From JBAXTZ01 sp037129925 (lineage in GTDB: Bacteria; Bacillota; Negativicutes; JBAXTZ01), in assembly GCA_037129925.1 (NCBI GenBank), contig JBAXTZ010000011.1, positions 1-64,000 of the forward strand: a DNA stretch of 64,000 nucleotides, read 5' to 3'. The notes beneath the pieces are model-generated. The model worked only from the letters and a program-made list of their open reading frames with translations, searched no databases and was not told the origin of the DNA. Within the stretch, counting starts at the first letter, position 1, and every line of letters begins with the position of its first letter. Both the position numbers and the translations under genes were made by a program. Below are positions 17,384-26,518 of the stretch, piece after piece.

Positions 17384-20311
17384 TCACAATAATGTTTGCT
17401 GCAACTTCGCCAGTAACGCAGCGCATTCTGGTTGGTCTTGCCGGGCCGCTGCCGTTTCCAGCGCCGCTGTCAAATTGTAAATAGCGCTAACGCGCAGATT
17501 TCCTGACGACCCTTTTAATTGGTGTGCCAACATCCGTAGCTGTTCAAAATCGTTTTCGGTAATCGCTACGGTCATTTTGGCTAATAAATCGGGGAGATAA
17601 TTTCTAAAATCAGTAAATATTTCCCGGGCATCTTGTTCGTTAACCTCGGTCGCCAGCATGAATTCCACAATACTATCTTCGATTGCCAACTGGCTTTCCG
17701 GTTTCGGCGCCCCATCCAAAACGACAGCAATCGCTCTGAGCAAATCGTTCTTTTCTACCAACTCGTTGAGTAAATAATCCGCTTCGCCCGGTTTGGCAGC
17801 CGCGCCAATGAGTATTAGTTTGACAGTTTTGGCAAAGGGGATGGTTTGCAAAGTGGCAACCAGTTCATGCCCGGTCATGCCCGGCAGTTGACAAGCGATG
17901 ACCGCGATATTCATAGCTGCGGCAGTATTGGCTTGCTCAATAATCAGCGTAATTGCCGTGACCGCGTCTTGAGCTACAAACACCTGTGCGCCAAGCTCCT
18001 TAAAGAAGGCGCCACGGGTCGCGTTATTCTGCTCATCGGCATCAACTAGCAAAATATTTACCCGATTAAGTCTAAGTGTTTCATATTCGTTATCCCGCGG
18101 TCTTTCTTCAATTGCCAGCCGAACAGTAATGTTGAACGTCGACCCCTGACCAAGCACGCTTTCGGCAACAATCTCACCATCCATCAACCTGACCAGCTCT
18201 TTAGCTATCACCAGACCCAAGCCCGTTCCGCCATGCTTTCTGGTTGTTGAACCATCTAATTGGTAAAAAGGCTGAAACAAACGGTTGATATCTTCCTGGC
18301 GCATGCCAATGCCGCTATCTTGGACTTGAAAATGCAGCTTGGCAATCCCCACGGCTTCGATTTTGCCTACCACTATAATCGAAACTTCGCCTCGCTCGGT
18401 AAACTTCACGGCGTTACCGATAATATTGCTTAAAATCTGTCGGAGTCGGGACGAATCACCGATAACTTCTTCCGGTGTTTCAGGAGCAATCAGCAGGTTG
18501 ATTTTTAGTTTTTTTTCTTGGGCCTTTGGTTCGAGCATCGCAACTACGTTACTAATAAGCGGTCTAAGCGCAAATTTCACTTTTGCCATCGCCATTTTTC
18601 CGGCTTCAATCTTGGAGATGTCCAAGATGTCATTGATTATATACAATAACAAATCCGCGGCTGTCCGGGCGTCGCTGATAAAATCCTGTTGTTCAGCCGA
18701 CAGTTCTGAACGATGCAGTAACTCCAGGAAACCGACGATGCCGGTTATCGGCGTACGGATTTCATGAGACATATTTGCCAAAAACCGGCTCTTCATCAAA
18801 TTTCCGGCCTCGGCCTGCAACGCCATGGCCTTGGCTTCGACAGCAGTTGTTTTGAGAACAACATTGGCCTCTTGAAGTTTCTGGTTGAGCGCCTCGGTCG
18901 ATTTTTTCGAGTCGCCAAGACTGGTCAGCAAGTCGCGGATTTTAAAGCCCATTTGTTGCAAGGTTAACGCTATAACGTTAATTTCTTGAATCGGAATTTC
19001 TGCTAGCGGTTTTTCGTAGTCGCCGTCACCGATTTCTTCAGCAATCGTTTGCAAATCACCCAATTTATCAGCAATTTCCGCAAAATTCCGCTTGGCAGTT
19101 TTATACAGGAACGCAAAAAAAACCAAATAGAACAAAATTAATCCGGCAATCATTCCATAACCAATTTTTTGCAAATCGGCTTGCAACTGATAAATCGTCG
19201 CGAATATATTTTCCTCGTTCACCAGCACCACGGTGCGCCAGCCGGAACTGCTTTCGGTCGCCCAAGTCGCGAGATGTTTTTTATTATTAATTAGGAGTTC
19301 CAATGCCCCCTGTTTGTTTTCCTGGAGCGCTATGGCGAGCGGCTGCATATCCTTGCGTTTATAGATATTATACTGCTCCGGCTTAAACATTTCCTGAGTA
19401 ATGGCTTTATCGTAATCATATTTGGTTAATTCTTTTAAACCAAAGTCGGTTTCAGCTTGTTTGGGCATCGCAATTATTGCGCCTTCCCTGCCAATCAACA
19501 GCGCGTAGCCCTGCCAGGGAATTGCCAGCTCGGATATGTATTTTACCAATGTTGACAGGGTAATATCAATTCCGACAACGCCTTCGAGGAAATTGGCAGC
19601 CGTGCCGCTATACACCGGGGCGATACTCGAAACCATCCAGCCATTCCCGGCCGGGTCGACATAGGCATCGGTCCAGCGGGCTTTTTTTTGCGGATTGTGA
19701 TGGGCATCGGCTTCGTAATAAAAATTGAACGTCGGAATATCCATTTTTGGCGTATATTGCTCCAACACAGCGAAATACGGATAAATAATATTCAACGAAT
19801 CAAAGCTGTTAAAATAAATCGCCACCGCCAGCGCCTCGGAATCCTTTATCGTTTTCATCGTATTCTGGGTACCGCTCAACCGCGCGACTTTGGCGCGCTC
19901 GCGTGCGCCAACCGCTACAATCCCACTGTAAAAAACCGCCGCGCCATCGCCAGTTTTCCGGTCGCGCAACGAATAGTAGCTGCCGGTCGGTGAATAGCCA
20001 AACCGCTCGCGATCTTCGTCTGCCAATAGCGGTGGTTCGGAAAGCGCCTTTGCTACTTGGTTGCGATATGCAACAGTCGCAGTTTCTACCCCGGCCAGCT
20101 GACCGGTAATTTCTTCGGTTTCCATCGTGGCAATGCGGGTCAGCTCCGCAGTCGCGCTGCTCTTCACCGCTTCAATATTTTTAGCGGTACTCCAGTAGTT
20201 CGAAGCAAAATAAATTCCGATAAAAATCAGTTCAATGGTTAGTATTGGCACTAGCGTGTTCTTCCAATAGGATTTCCAAAGCCATTCAAAAAACGATTTT
20301 TGTTTCTGCAC
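17384..20311 (-). CDS. dCache hybrid histidine kinase with pseudo-receiver and HPt
   Basis: A 975-residue membrane kinase. It has TM1 (about 14-34), a large extracytoplasmic double-Cache-like domain (about 36-390; FNFYYEADAH, AYVDPAGNGWMVSSIAPVY), TM2 (about 393-415), HAMP, HisKA with phospho-His516 (MSHEIRTP), the ATPase (DSGIGM, GGTGLGLVIAKELV), a receiver (about 755-870) and an HPt (about 885-975; His in AHQLKGSSGN). The receiver has Ala where the phosphoacceptor Asp should be (IACQLPGMTG) and lacks the KP motif, so the internal His-Asp-His relay is broken; the HPt must get phosphate from elsewhere. The start is GTG 20311, 9 nt after AAGGAG. dCache domains usually bind small metabolites such as amino acids. 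Confidence 0.93.
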   Translation of the reverse strand: MQKQKSFFEWLWKSYWKNTLVPILTIELIFIGIYFASNYWSTAKNIEAVKSSATAELTRIATMETEEITGQLAGVETATVAYRNQVAKALSEPPLLADEDRERFGYSPTGSYYSLRDRKTGDGAAVFYSGIVAVGARERAKVARLSGTQNTMKTIKDSEALAVAIYFNSFDSLNIIYPYFAVLEQYTPKMDIPTFNFYYEADAHHNPQKKARWTDAYVDPAGNGWMVSSIAPVYSGTAANFLEGVVGIDITLSTLVKYISELAIPWQGYALLIGREGAIIAMPKQAETDFGLKELTKYDYDKAITQEMFKPEQYNIYKRKDMQPLAIALQENKQGALELLINNKKHLATWATESSSGWRTVVLVNEENIFATIYQLQADLQKIGYGMIAGLILFYLVFFAFLYKTAKRNFAEIADKLGDLQTIAEEIGDGDYEKPLAEIPIQEINVIALTLQQMGFKIRDLLTSLGDSKKSTEALNQKLQEANVVLKTTAVEAKAMALQAEAGNLMKSRFLANMSHEIRTPITGIVGFLELLHRSELSAEQQDFISDARTAADLLLYIINDILDISKIEAGKMAMAKVKFALRPLISNVVAMLEPKAQEKKLKINLLIAPETPEEVIGDSSRLRQILSNIIGNAVKFTERGEVSIIVVGKIEAVGIAKLHFQVQDSGIGMRQEDINRLFQPFYQLDGSTTRKHGGTGLGLVIAKELVRLMDGEIVAESVLGQGSTFNITVRLAIEERPRDNEYETLRLNRVNILLVDADEQNNATRGAFFKELGAQVFVAQDAVTAITLIIEQANTAAAMNIAVIACQLPGMTGHELVATLQTIPFAKTVKLILIGAAAKPGEADYLLNELVEKNDLLRAIAVVLDGAPKPESQLAIEDSIVEFMLATEVNEQDAREIFTDFRNYLPDLLAKMTVAITENDFEQLRMLAHQLKGSSGNLRVSAIYNLTAALETAAARQDQPECAALLAKLQQTLL

Positions 20312-20350
20312 GCCAGCGCTCCTTCTAGTTTCGGTTGAAACTTGACAAAC

Positions 20351-23300
20351 TCAACGGCTATATGCGCCAATCAGCTCAAATAGCGCGTCGAAATTTAGCG
20401 GCTTGCTGATATAATCATCCATGCCCGCGGCAAGACATTTCTCACGGTCGCCCTCCATGGCGTTAGCCGTCATAGCGATAATGACAGTGTGTTTCTCGTC
20501 GCCCTCGTGGGCGCGGATTTTGCCAGTGCTTTCATAGCCATCGACTCCTGGCATCAGGCAATCCATAAATACAATGTCATAATCTTTGGACATTACTGCC
20601 TGATAGGCTTCTTCACCATCTGCCGCCAAGTCGCAGTACAATGCCCGCGATTTTAGCATCGCGGCAACAAGTTTGCGGTTGATAAAGTTATCATCCACCA
20701 ACAATATTTTCGGTTTCAACGCCGCGTTGGTTTCGGAAATAATTTGCTTGGTTACGACCGGTTGCCGCTCAACGGCATTGGTCAGCCCGGACACAATAGC
20801 CAGACAATCCAGCAAATCATCCCGGCGAACCGGTTTGCTAAGATAGCCGGAAAAGCCGCTGCCTTTAGCGGATTGGGCATTGCTTTTTTGAGTGGCCGAA
20901 CTGAGCAAAATCAATTTAATGTCCTTGGCAAAAGGAATTGTTTTTAGCGTAGTTGCCAGTTCATAGCCGTCCATTCCCGGCATCTTATAATCGATGATTG
21001 CTAAGTCGATTTTATTTATGGTATTGGCGTTACTTAATATCGTAGTAATCGCGGCACCGGCATCTTTGGCTTCAAACACCCGGCAATCAATCCCTTCGAG
21101 ATATGCCCGGATAATCTTCCTGTTGGTCGGATTATCCTCAACTATCAAAATATTGGCTCCCGCCAATTTTTTGAAAATAAATTCAACTTCCGATGTACGA
21201 CTGGCAATCGCCAATCGTACTGAAAAATGAAATTTCGAACCTTCGCCAATAACGCTGTCCACGCCAATCGAGCCGTCCATCAGCTCGACTAATTCCTTGG
21301 CTATTGCCAGCCCCAAACCAGTTCCGCCGTATTGCCGGGTTGTCGAATTATCCGCCTGGGTAAAAGACTGGAACAACTTCGGCAGCGCTTCATCGCTAAT
21401 CCCGATACCGGTATCGGTGATTTCGAACTTCAACACCGCAATGTCGCCGGTTTCCTCGCTACAATCAACAGTTAAAGATATTTCCCCTCGCTCAGTAAAC
21501 TTAACGGCGTTGCTCAACAGATTGTTTAAAATCTGTCGGAGCCGGGACCGATCACCGACAACCTCTTCTGGAACGCTGGCTTTTATCCAGGTATGCAGTT
21601 CAATGTTTTTTTCATTGGCGCGTGGCGCTATAAGCGAGACTGAATCTTCAATCGCCGTTCGAATTTTAAAGGTGTTATTTTCCAAAGTCAGCTTTCCAGC
21701 CTCAATCTTCGAAAAATCCAAAATGTCGTCGATCAGATACAGTAGTAACTCCGATGCCGACTTAGCTTCGTTAATAAACCCCTGTTGCTCTGAGGACAGG
21801 TTAGTGGTGTGCAGCAAGTCTAAAAAACCCATAATCCCGTTCATCGGCGTGCGAATTTCATGAGACATATTTGCCAAAAACAGATTTTTGGAGATGCTTG
21901 CGGCTTTGGCCTGCTCGGCAAGCTCCCGCGCCTGTCCGACCGCCACTTCCAAACGCTGGTTCGCTGCCTGGGTTTCCTGTTCAGCTCGTTTTTGCGCGGT
22001 AATGTCCCAATTTGTGCCAACCAACCGCAGTGGTTGCCCGGAGTCCGAGTATTGCACTTTTGCCAGCGCCCGAATGTTGTGAACCGTACCATCCTGCCAG
22101 CAAACCCGGAATTCGGTATCAAACTCCTTTTTACCGGCGATGGCCTGCTGAATTTCGGCATTACCGCGCTCGACATCGTCTGGATGCACGCCGTTTAGCC
22201 ATGCATCATAGGCATGACTAAAACTGTTTTTATCGGCGCCGTACAACGCGAACATCTGCTCGTCCCACACTAACCGATTGTTGACAATATCATAATCCCA
22301 CACTCCGACACCGCCGGCTTGAACTGCCAACGCCAATCGTGCCGATAATTGTTTGAGTTCACTTTCTGCCTGTTTTATCGCGCTGATATCGGTCATAACC
22401 GTCAAGAGCGATTTTTCAATTTGATTATCAATTACTTCACCGGAAAACAAGCCATCGATAAGTTGACCGTTCTTTTTTCTTGCTGTCAATTCGACGTTGG
22501 TTATTTTACCAATTTCTTGAAGCTGTGTTGCAACTTGCAGTTGTTGATCGTCATCGGCAAACAGATCGAGTTCCTGACTGGTTTTTCCAATAATCTCGGC
22601 GCGGGAAAAACCCATGGTGTCTAAAAACGCCGCGTTAACCTCGACAAATTTATGGTCTGATACACTGCTGACAGCCATTAACGCCGGATTATTGTCAAAA
22701 AGTTTGTGAAACTTATCGAGCGCCGCCTGCTGAACGGTCAAATCTTTGGAAACTCCGAAAATGCAGGGCTTCCCGCCCCAAGAGCCAAACCAGACATGGG
22801 TTTCCACCGGCAACAGCGTTCCGTCTTTCTTGGCTAACGGCAACGGGCAGGATGCGCGCAACCCGGCAAACATCTCGGAAAATATCTGCTCAGCTTCAGC
22901 GCGTTTTTCCAGCGGATGCACTTCGAGAACGTGCATACCGTTCAACTCAAGCGCTGAATACCCAAGTTTGCGGGTCACAGCCGCGTTGCTATGGAAAATT
23001 TCGCCTTGCTGATTGGCAACAAAAATCAAATCGTCCATGCTCTCAAAGAACATCCGAAAATTAGTTTCACTCTCGCTTAATTGGGCGGCAATATTTTTTT
23101 GCGCGGTAATATCCCGGCTAATCCCCAGTATTCCGAGCAAATTACCCTCAGCGTCCCAAATAGGGGTTTTTCGGGTGTCAGTGAGAATTTTCTGCCCATC
23201 CGGGTTGGTAACCCAGACTTCGTTTCGAACCGGTAACTGCTGCTCCAAAATTTCCCGGTCTTGCTGACGGAAATGCTCGGCCGTTTCCTGGCTAAAAAAA

Positions 23301-23470
23301 TCAAAGTCGGTTTTGCCGACCACGTCGTCCTTGTTCAGGTTTTTAAATTCGGCAAACGCCTTATTGCAACCGACATAAACACTCTCAGTGTTTTTTACAA
23401 AAACGGTGTCCGGTATTGAATCGAGTAATGAAACGATTAGACCGATTTGAAGCGCCTTATCATCATTCAT
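20351..23470 (-). CDS. Soluble multi-PAS hybrid histidine kinase with two receivers
   Basis: A 1039-residue cytoplasmic kinase. Four PAS domains in the first ~500 residues (the first three PAS_4/9-like, the fourth PAS_3-like with WDYDIVNNRLVWDEQMF) precede HisKA with phospho-His537 (MSHEIRTPMNG) and the ATPase (TDTGIGI, GGTGLGLAIAKELV). Two receivers follow (about 775-890 with Asp in IIDYKMPGMDG, and about 915-1035 with Asp in FMDCLMPGVDG). Both phosphoacceptors and Lys residues are intact, unlike those in the neighbouring kinase. It has no HPt, so the HPt of the downstream kinase may relay its phosphate. It lies 38 bp after the REC-GGDEF gene. Confidence 0.94.
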   Translation of the reverse strand: MNDDKALQIGLIVSLLDSIPDTVFVKNTESVYVGCNKAFAEFKNLNKDDVVGKTDFDFFSQETAEHFRQQDREILEQQLPVRNEVWVTNPDGQKILTDTRKTPIWDAEGNLLGILGISRDITAQKNIAAQLSESETNFRMFFESMDDLIFVANQQGEIFHSNAAVTRKLGYSALELNGMHVLEVHPLEKRAEAEQIFSEMFAGLRASCPLPLAKKDGTLLPVETHVWFGSWGGKPCIFGVSKDLTVQQAALDKFHKLFDNNPALMAVSSVSDHKFVEVNAAFLDTMGFSRAEIIGKTSQELDLFADDDQQLQVATQLQEIGKITNVELTARKKNGQLIDGLFSGEVIDNQIEKSLLTVMTDISAIKQAESELKQLSARLALAVQAGGVGVWDYDIVNNRLVWDEQMFALYGADKNSFSHAYDAWLNGVHPDDVERGNAEIQQAIAGKKEFDTEFRVCWQDGTVHNIRALAKVQYSDSGQPLRLVGTNWDITAQKRAEQETQAANQRLEVAVGQARELAEQAKAASISKNLFLANMSHEIRTPMNGIMGFLDLLHTTNLSSEQQGFINEAKSASELLLYLIDDILDFSKIEAGKLTLENNTFKIRTAIEDSVSLIAPRANEKNIELHTWIKASVPEEVVGDRSRLRQILNNLLSNAVKFTERGEISLTVDCSEETGDIAVLKFEITDTGIGISDEALPKLFQSFTQADNSTTRQYGGTGLGLAIAKELVELMDGSIGVDSVIGEGSKFHFSVRLAIASRTSEVEFIFKKLAGANILIVEDNPTNRKIIRAYLEGIDCRVFEAKDAGAAITTILSNANTINKIDLAIIDYKMPGMDGYELATTLKTIPFAKDIKLILLSSATQKSNAQSAKGSGFSGYLSKPVRRDDLLDCLAIVSGLTNAVERQPVVTKQIISETNAALKPKILLVDDNFINRKLVAAMLKSRALYCDLAADGEEAYQAVMSKDYDIVFMDCLMPGVDGYESTGKIRAHEGDEKHTVIIAMTANAMEGDREKCLAAGMDDYISKPLNFDALFELIGAYSR

Positions 23471-23508
23471 AAAACTTTGTACTCCTGCTGAGTTTACCGG
23501 CAGTATTA

Positions 23509-24426
23509 TTACAACTTGATTCCGGCAACCTGATTCCGTCCTTGGGATTTGGCGCGGTACAACTCTTTGTCGGCTGCCAGAATCATTCGCTCCACGATAT
23601 TGTCGGAATAGTCGGTTTCGATTGATGCCACGCCTAAACTAATAGTGACGAAGTCATTAACCACCGAGGTTGCATGGGGAATTTTGAGTGCGAGAATTTT
23701 TAGGCGCATCTGTTCGGCCAGTCGTAGCGCATCGGGATGTTTTACCCCGGGGAGGACACAGACAAACTCTTCGCCGCCATAGCGGGCTACCAAATCACTT
23801 TTTCGGCTGACAGTTGTAGCCAATGCCCGGGCCACGCGCACCAGGCAATCATCACCTTGATAATGTCCATAGCTGTCGTTGAAGTTTTTAAAATAGTCGA
23901 TATCAATCATCACTAGCGCCAGCGGAAATGAATTGCGCACGGCAAATTCAACTGCTACCGCAATACTCTCATCAAATTTGCGGCGGTTGGCTACTCCGGT
24001 CAATCCATCCAGCTGCGACAGCTGTTCGAGAAAAATCCGTTGTTGATTTAGCTCGATATGTGTGGCTATTCGCGCCTTGACCACTACACTGACGAATGGC
24101 TTTTTGATATAGTCAATTGCTCCGGCAGCAAAACCGGCAATTTCGTCTTGTGGTTTGTTTTGCCCGGATATGAAAATTACCGGGATTTGTTTTGTCAATG
24201 GTTCACTCTTTAGTAACCGGCAAGTGGTCATACCATCCATGTCCGGCATGATGACATCCAGCAATATCAAATCCGGCGGTCGCTCCGACCGGGCGATGAC
24301 CAGTGCCGCCGCACCATCATTTGCGACACTAATCTGATAATCGCCGGTCAACATCGCGGTCAATGTCCGAGTGATGATTGGATCATCATCTACAATCAAA
24401 ATACTGGCTTTGGTGTTTGTATTCAT
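23509..24426 (-). CDS. Response regulator diguanylate cyclase (REC-GGDEF)
   Basis: A 305-residue protein with a receiver (about 7-125; phosphoacceptor Asp57 in LLDVIMPDMDG, Lys in KKPF) and a GGDEF domain (about 140-303; MIDIDYFKNFND and YGGEEF), so an active c-di-GMP synthase is expected. It is the first gene of the signalling block and is directly followed by two hybrid kinases, its likely phosphodonors. ATG 24426 has AAAAGGGAG upstream. Only 24 bp separate it from yfcE, so the block may be read through from the housekeeping genes. Confidence 0.94.
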   Translation of the reverse strand: MNTNTKASILIVDDDPIITRTLTAMLTGDYQISVANDGAAALVIARSERPPDLILLDVIMPDMDGMTTCRLLKSEPLTKQIPVIFISGQNKPQDEIAGFAAGAIDYIKKPFVSVVVKARIATHIELNQQRIFLEQLSQLDGLTGVANRRKFDESIAVAVEFAVRNSFPLALVMIDIDYFKNFNDSYGHYQGDDCLVRVARALATTVSRKSDLVARYGGEEFVCVLPGVKHPDALRLAEQMRLKILALKIPHATSVVNDFVTISLGVASIETDYSDNIVERMILAADKELYRAKSQGRNQVAGIKL

Positions 24427-24450
24427 CGCCCCGCTCCCTTTTGATATCCG

Positions 24451-24927
24451 CTATTGCAGTTGCTTAAGTTCGGCGCTTATTTTCCCCTGCTCATCGATAG
24501 CGAGTACGGCATAACCGCCGCCCTCCCAAGGCATCGCCGCGCCGGGGTTGATTAAAATCACACTGTCGATATATTCAATCGTCGCTTCATGAGTATGGCC
24601 AAAAACCACGATATTCGCACCCAATCGCTTGCCTTCGGCAGCAATCGTCTTCAAATCCCACTTAACCCGCTGATGATGTCCGTGCGTCAGCCAAATAGTC
24701 AATCCGGCGGCATCGAACAACAATTCTTCGGGGTACTCGTTACCAAAATAAACATCGTTATTACCGGCAACCATCTTGACCGGCGCCAAGCTTTTTTTCG
24801 TCAAATACTCGCCGTCCCGGGTATAATCGCCGGCATGCAACCACATATCGACAACAGGTTCCGCCTTTAATGCTTTGTCAATAGCTTTCTTGTTGCCATG
24901 GGTATCACTGATGATTCCAATCTTCAT
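24451..24927 (-). CDS. yfcE: YfcE/MJ0936-type metallophosphoesterase
   Basis: A compact 158-residue calcineurin-like phosphoesterase. The metal-binding motifs are complete: SDTHGN, HAGDY, GNND, THGH and GHTHEA. Family members hydrolyse phosphodiesters in vitro, but their cellular substrates are poorly defined. In Firmicutes this gene commonly follows rdgB and rph, as here. The start is ATG 24927, 8 nt after AAGG; a GTG two codons upstream lies too close to that sequence. Confidence 0.92.
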   Translation of the reverse strand: MKIGIISDTHGNKKAIDKALKAEPVVDMWLHAGDYTRDGEYLTKKSLAPVKMVAGNNDVYFGNEYPEELLFDAAGLTIWLTHGHHQRVKWDLKTIAAEGKRLGANIVVFGHTHEATIEYIDSVILINPGAAMPWEGGGYAVLAIDEQGKISAELKQLQ

Positions 24928-24939
24928 AAGCACCGCCTT

Positions 24940-25018
24940 AGGAGTTCTGAGTTCAGAGTCAATAGTTCAGAGTTCGGAGTTCAATTCAGGACTCATAACT
25001 CAGGACTCTTGACTAACA
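24940..25018. repeat. Degenerate heptanucleotide repeat tract
   Basis: About ten imperfect 7-bp units of the type ACTCTGA / GAGTCCT on the minus strand fill the gap between rdgB and yfcE and reach the rdgB stop codon. The period is 7 with drifting sequence, unlike the nearly perfect tract at 7338. The region reads like GTTCAGAGTTC-type simple repeats and has no hairpin. Confidence 0.75.
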
Positions 25019-25609
25019 ATTCACTAGTTGTCCCACAATCCCCCGTAGCGCCTTGCCACGATGACTGATTAAGTTTTTTTCCGACATTGACAGTTCCGCC
25101 ATACCTTGGTTGGCATCGAGCGAAAAGAACAACGGGTCATAGCCAAAGCCGTCCGCGCCGCGTTGTTCGCGCATAATCAGTCCTTCGCAAGCGCCCTCGG
25201 CGGCAATATATTTTTCATCAATATTCATAATAACCATCGCGCAGCAAAACCGCGCTGTGCGTGCAATTTCCGGAACATCCGTCAATTCCCGCAACAATTT
25301 GGCGTTCCGCTCGGCAGTAGTGGCGTCGTCGCCGGCATAACGCGCCGACAGCACCCCGGGTGCGCCATTTAACGCATCAACTTCCAGTCCGCTGTCATCT
25401 GCCAAACAAGGCTTTCCGGTTGCCCGCATATAATAACCGGCCTTAAGTAGCGCGTTATCCAAAAAAGTCGCGCCGTCTTCGACCGGTTCAGGAATGTCGC
25501 CGCACTCATCGAGCGAAATTACCCGGATTCCGGTTGCACCGAGCGCGGCTTCGATTTCTCTAATTTTACCGTGATTTTTCGTCGCGACGACTAGCTGGTT
25601 AATATTCAT
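25013..25609 (-). CDS. rdgB: XTP/dITP diphosphatase (RdgB/HAM1)
   Basis: A 198-residue house-cleaning enzyme that hydrolyses non-canonical purine nucleoside triphosphates (XTP, dITP) to monophosphates. Family motifs are present: the N-terminal VVATKNHGKIREIEA, the active-site DDSGLEVDAL, GAPGVLSARYAG and GADGFGYDPLFF. The start ATG has CCGAGGTAGC upstream. It sits between rph and yfcE in the usual Firmicutes order. The 129-bp gap to rph holds two hairpin repeats. Confidence 0.95.
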   Translation of the reverse strand: MNINQLVVATKNHGKIREIEAALGATGIRVISLDECGDIPEPVEDGATFLDNALLKAGYYMRATGKPCLADDSGLEVDALNGAPGVLSARYAGDDATTAERNAKLLRELTDVPEIARTARFCCAMVIMNIDEKYIAAEGACEGLIMREQRGADGFGYDPLFFSLDANQGMAELSMSEKNLISHRGKALRGIVGQLVNC

Positions 25610-25670
25610 GGCTACCTCGGTTTTTGAGAATTCGGTTATAAGCTGTCAGATGTCGATATACGACGAAAAT

Positions 25671-25731
25671 GGGCGGGGGAACCCCGCCCCTACGGGTTTC
25701 GACGACGGGTAGGGGCGCGGTTCCCGCGCCC
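25671..25731. repeat. Pair of GC-rich hairpin repeats
   Basis: Two palindromes lie head to tail in the rph-rdgB gap: GGGCGGGG..CCCCGCCC (25671-25689) and GGGCGCGG..CGCGCCC (25713-25731). The second is almost identical to the hairpin at 9457-9475, including the leading GTAGG. These are probably mobile palindromic (REP-like) units; they could also attenuate or stabilise the transcript. Confidence 0.75.
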
Positions 25732-25738
25732 TTCTTCG

Positions 25739-26518
25739 TTAGTTGTTCCGTCCGACGTTCCAGACATCCTTGCCCAACAACGTCTTTTGCATATCAAATA
25801 ACTGGTTGATACCCTGTTCGCCGATATCGAGCATTTGATCTAATTGGGCACGGTCAAACGGCCCGGTTTCGCCGGTTCCTTGCACTTCGACGAATTTACC
25901 CGACCCGGTCATGACGATATTCATGTCTACTGTTGCGCTCGAGTCTTCTTCGTAGCACAAATCGAGCAGTACCTCGTTGTTGCGAATACCGACGCTGATT
26001 GCCGCCAAAAAATCGGTCACCGGAAACGGCTTGTCGGTGTCGGTATATAAGGTCTTGGCAGCATCTACCAATGCGATAAAGGCGCCGGTAATCGCCGCCG
26101 TCCGCGTGCCGCCATCGGCTTGGATTACGTCACAGTCCAGCCAAATCGTCCGCTCGCCAAAGGCTTTGAGATTGACAACATTTCTTAGCGCCCTGCCGAT
26201 TAGTCGCTGGATTTCATGGGTGCGTCCGGTTAACTTGCCTTTGATTGACTCCCGTTGCACCCGGTCTTTTGTCGAGCGCGGCAACAATGAATATTCAGCG
26301 GTTATCCAGCCCTGGCCTTTGCCTTTTAACCACTGCGGCACCCGGTCTTCAATGGTCGCGGTGCAGATAACCTTGGTATCGCCAAATTCAATTAACACCG
26401 AGCCTTCGGCGTGTTTGATGTAATTGCGGGTGACTTTTACCGCTCGCAACTCATCGTTATCCCGACCATCCGGACGGGCGATTTTCACCTTAAAATTCTT
26501 TAGTTTATCATTTATCAC
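25739..26518 (-). CDS. rph: Ribonuclease PH
   Basis: A 259-residue phosphorolytic 3'-5' exoribonuclease that trims tRNA 3' ends. Diagnostic segments are RPDGRDNDELR, GSVLIEFGDTKVICTA, WITAEYSLLPRST, the RNA-binding GRTHEIQRLIGRALR and the phosphate-binding DVIQADGGTRTA. The length is typical. The start codon shares a base with the stop of the CofE-like gene. The order murI ... rph, rdgB, yfcE is a common Firmicutes arrangement. Confidence 0.96.
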   Translation of the reverse strand: MINDKLKNFKVKIARPDGRDNDELRAVKVTRNYIKHAEGSVLIEFGDTKVICTATIEDRVPQWLKGKGQGWITAEYSLLPRSTKDRVQRESIKGKLTGRTHEIQRLIGRALRNVVNLKAFGERTIWLDCDVIQADGGTRTAAITGAFIALVDAAKTLYTDTDKPFPVTDFLAAISVGIRNNEVLLDLCYEEDSSATVDMNIVMTGSGKFVEVQGTGETGPFDRAQLDQMLDIGEQGINQLFDMQKTLLGKDVWNVGRNN

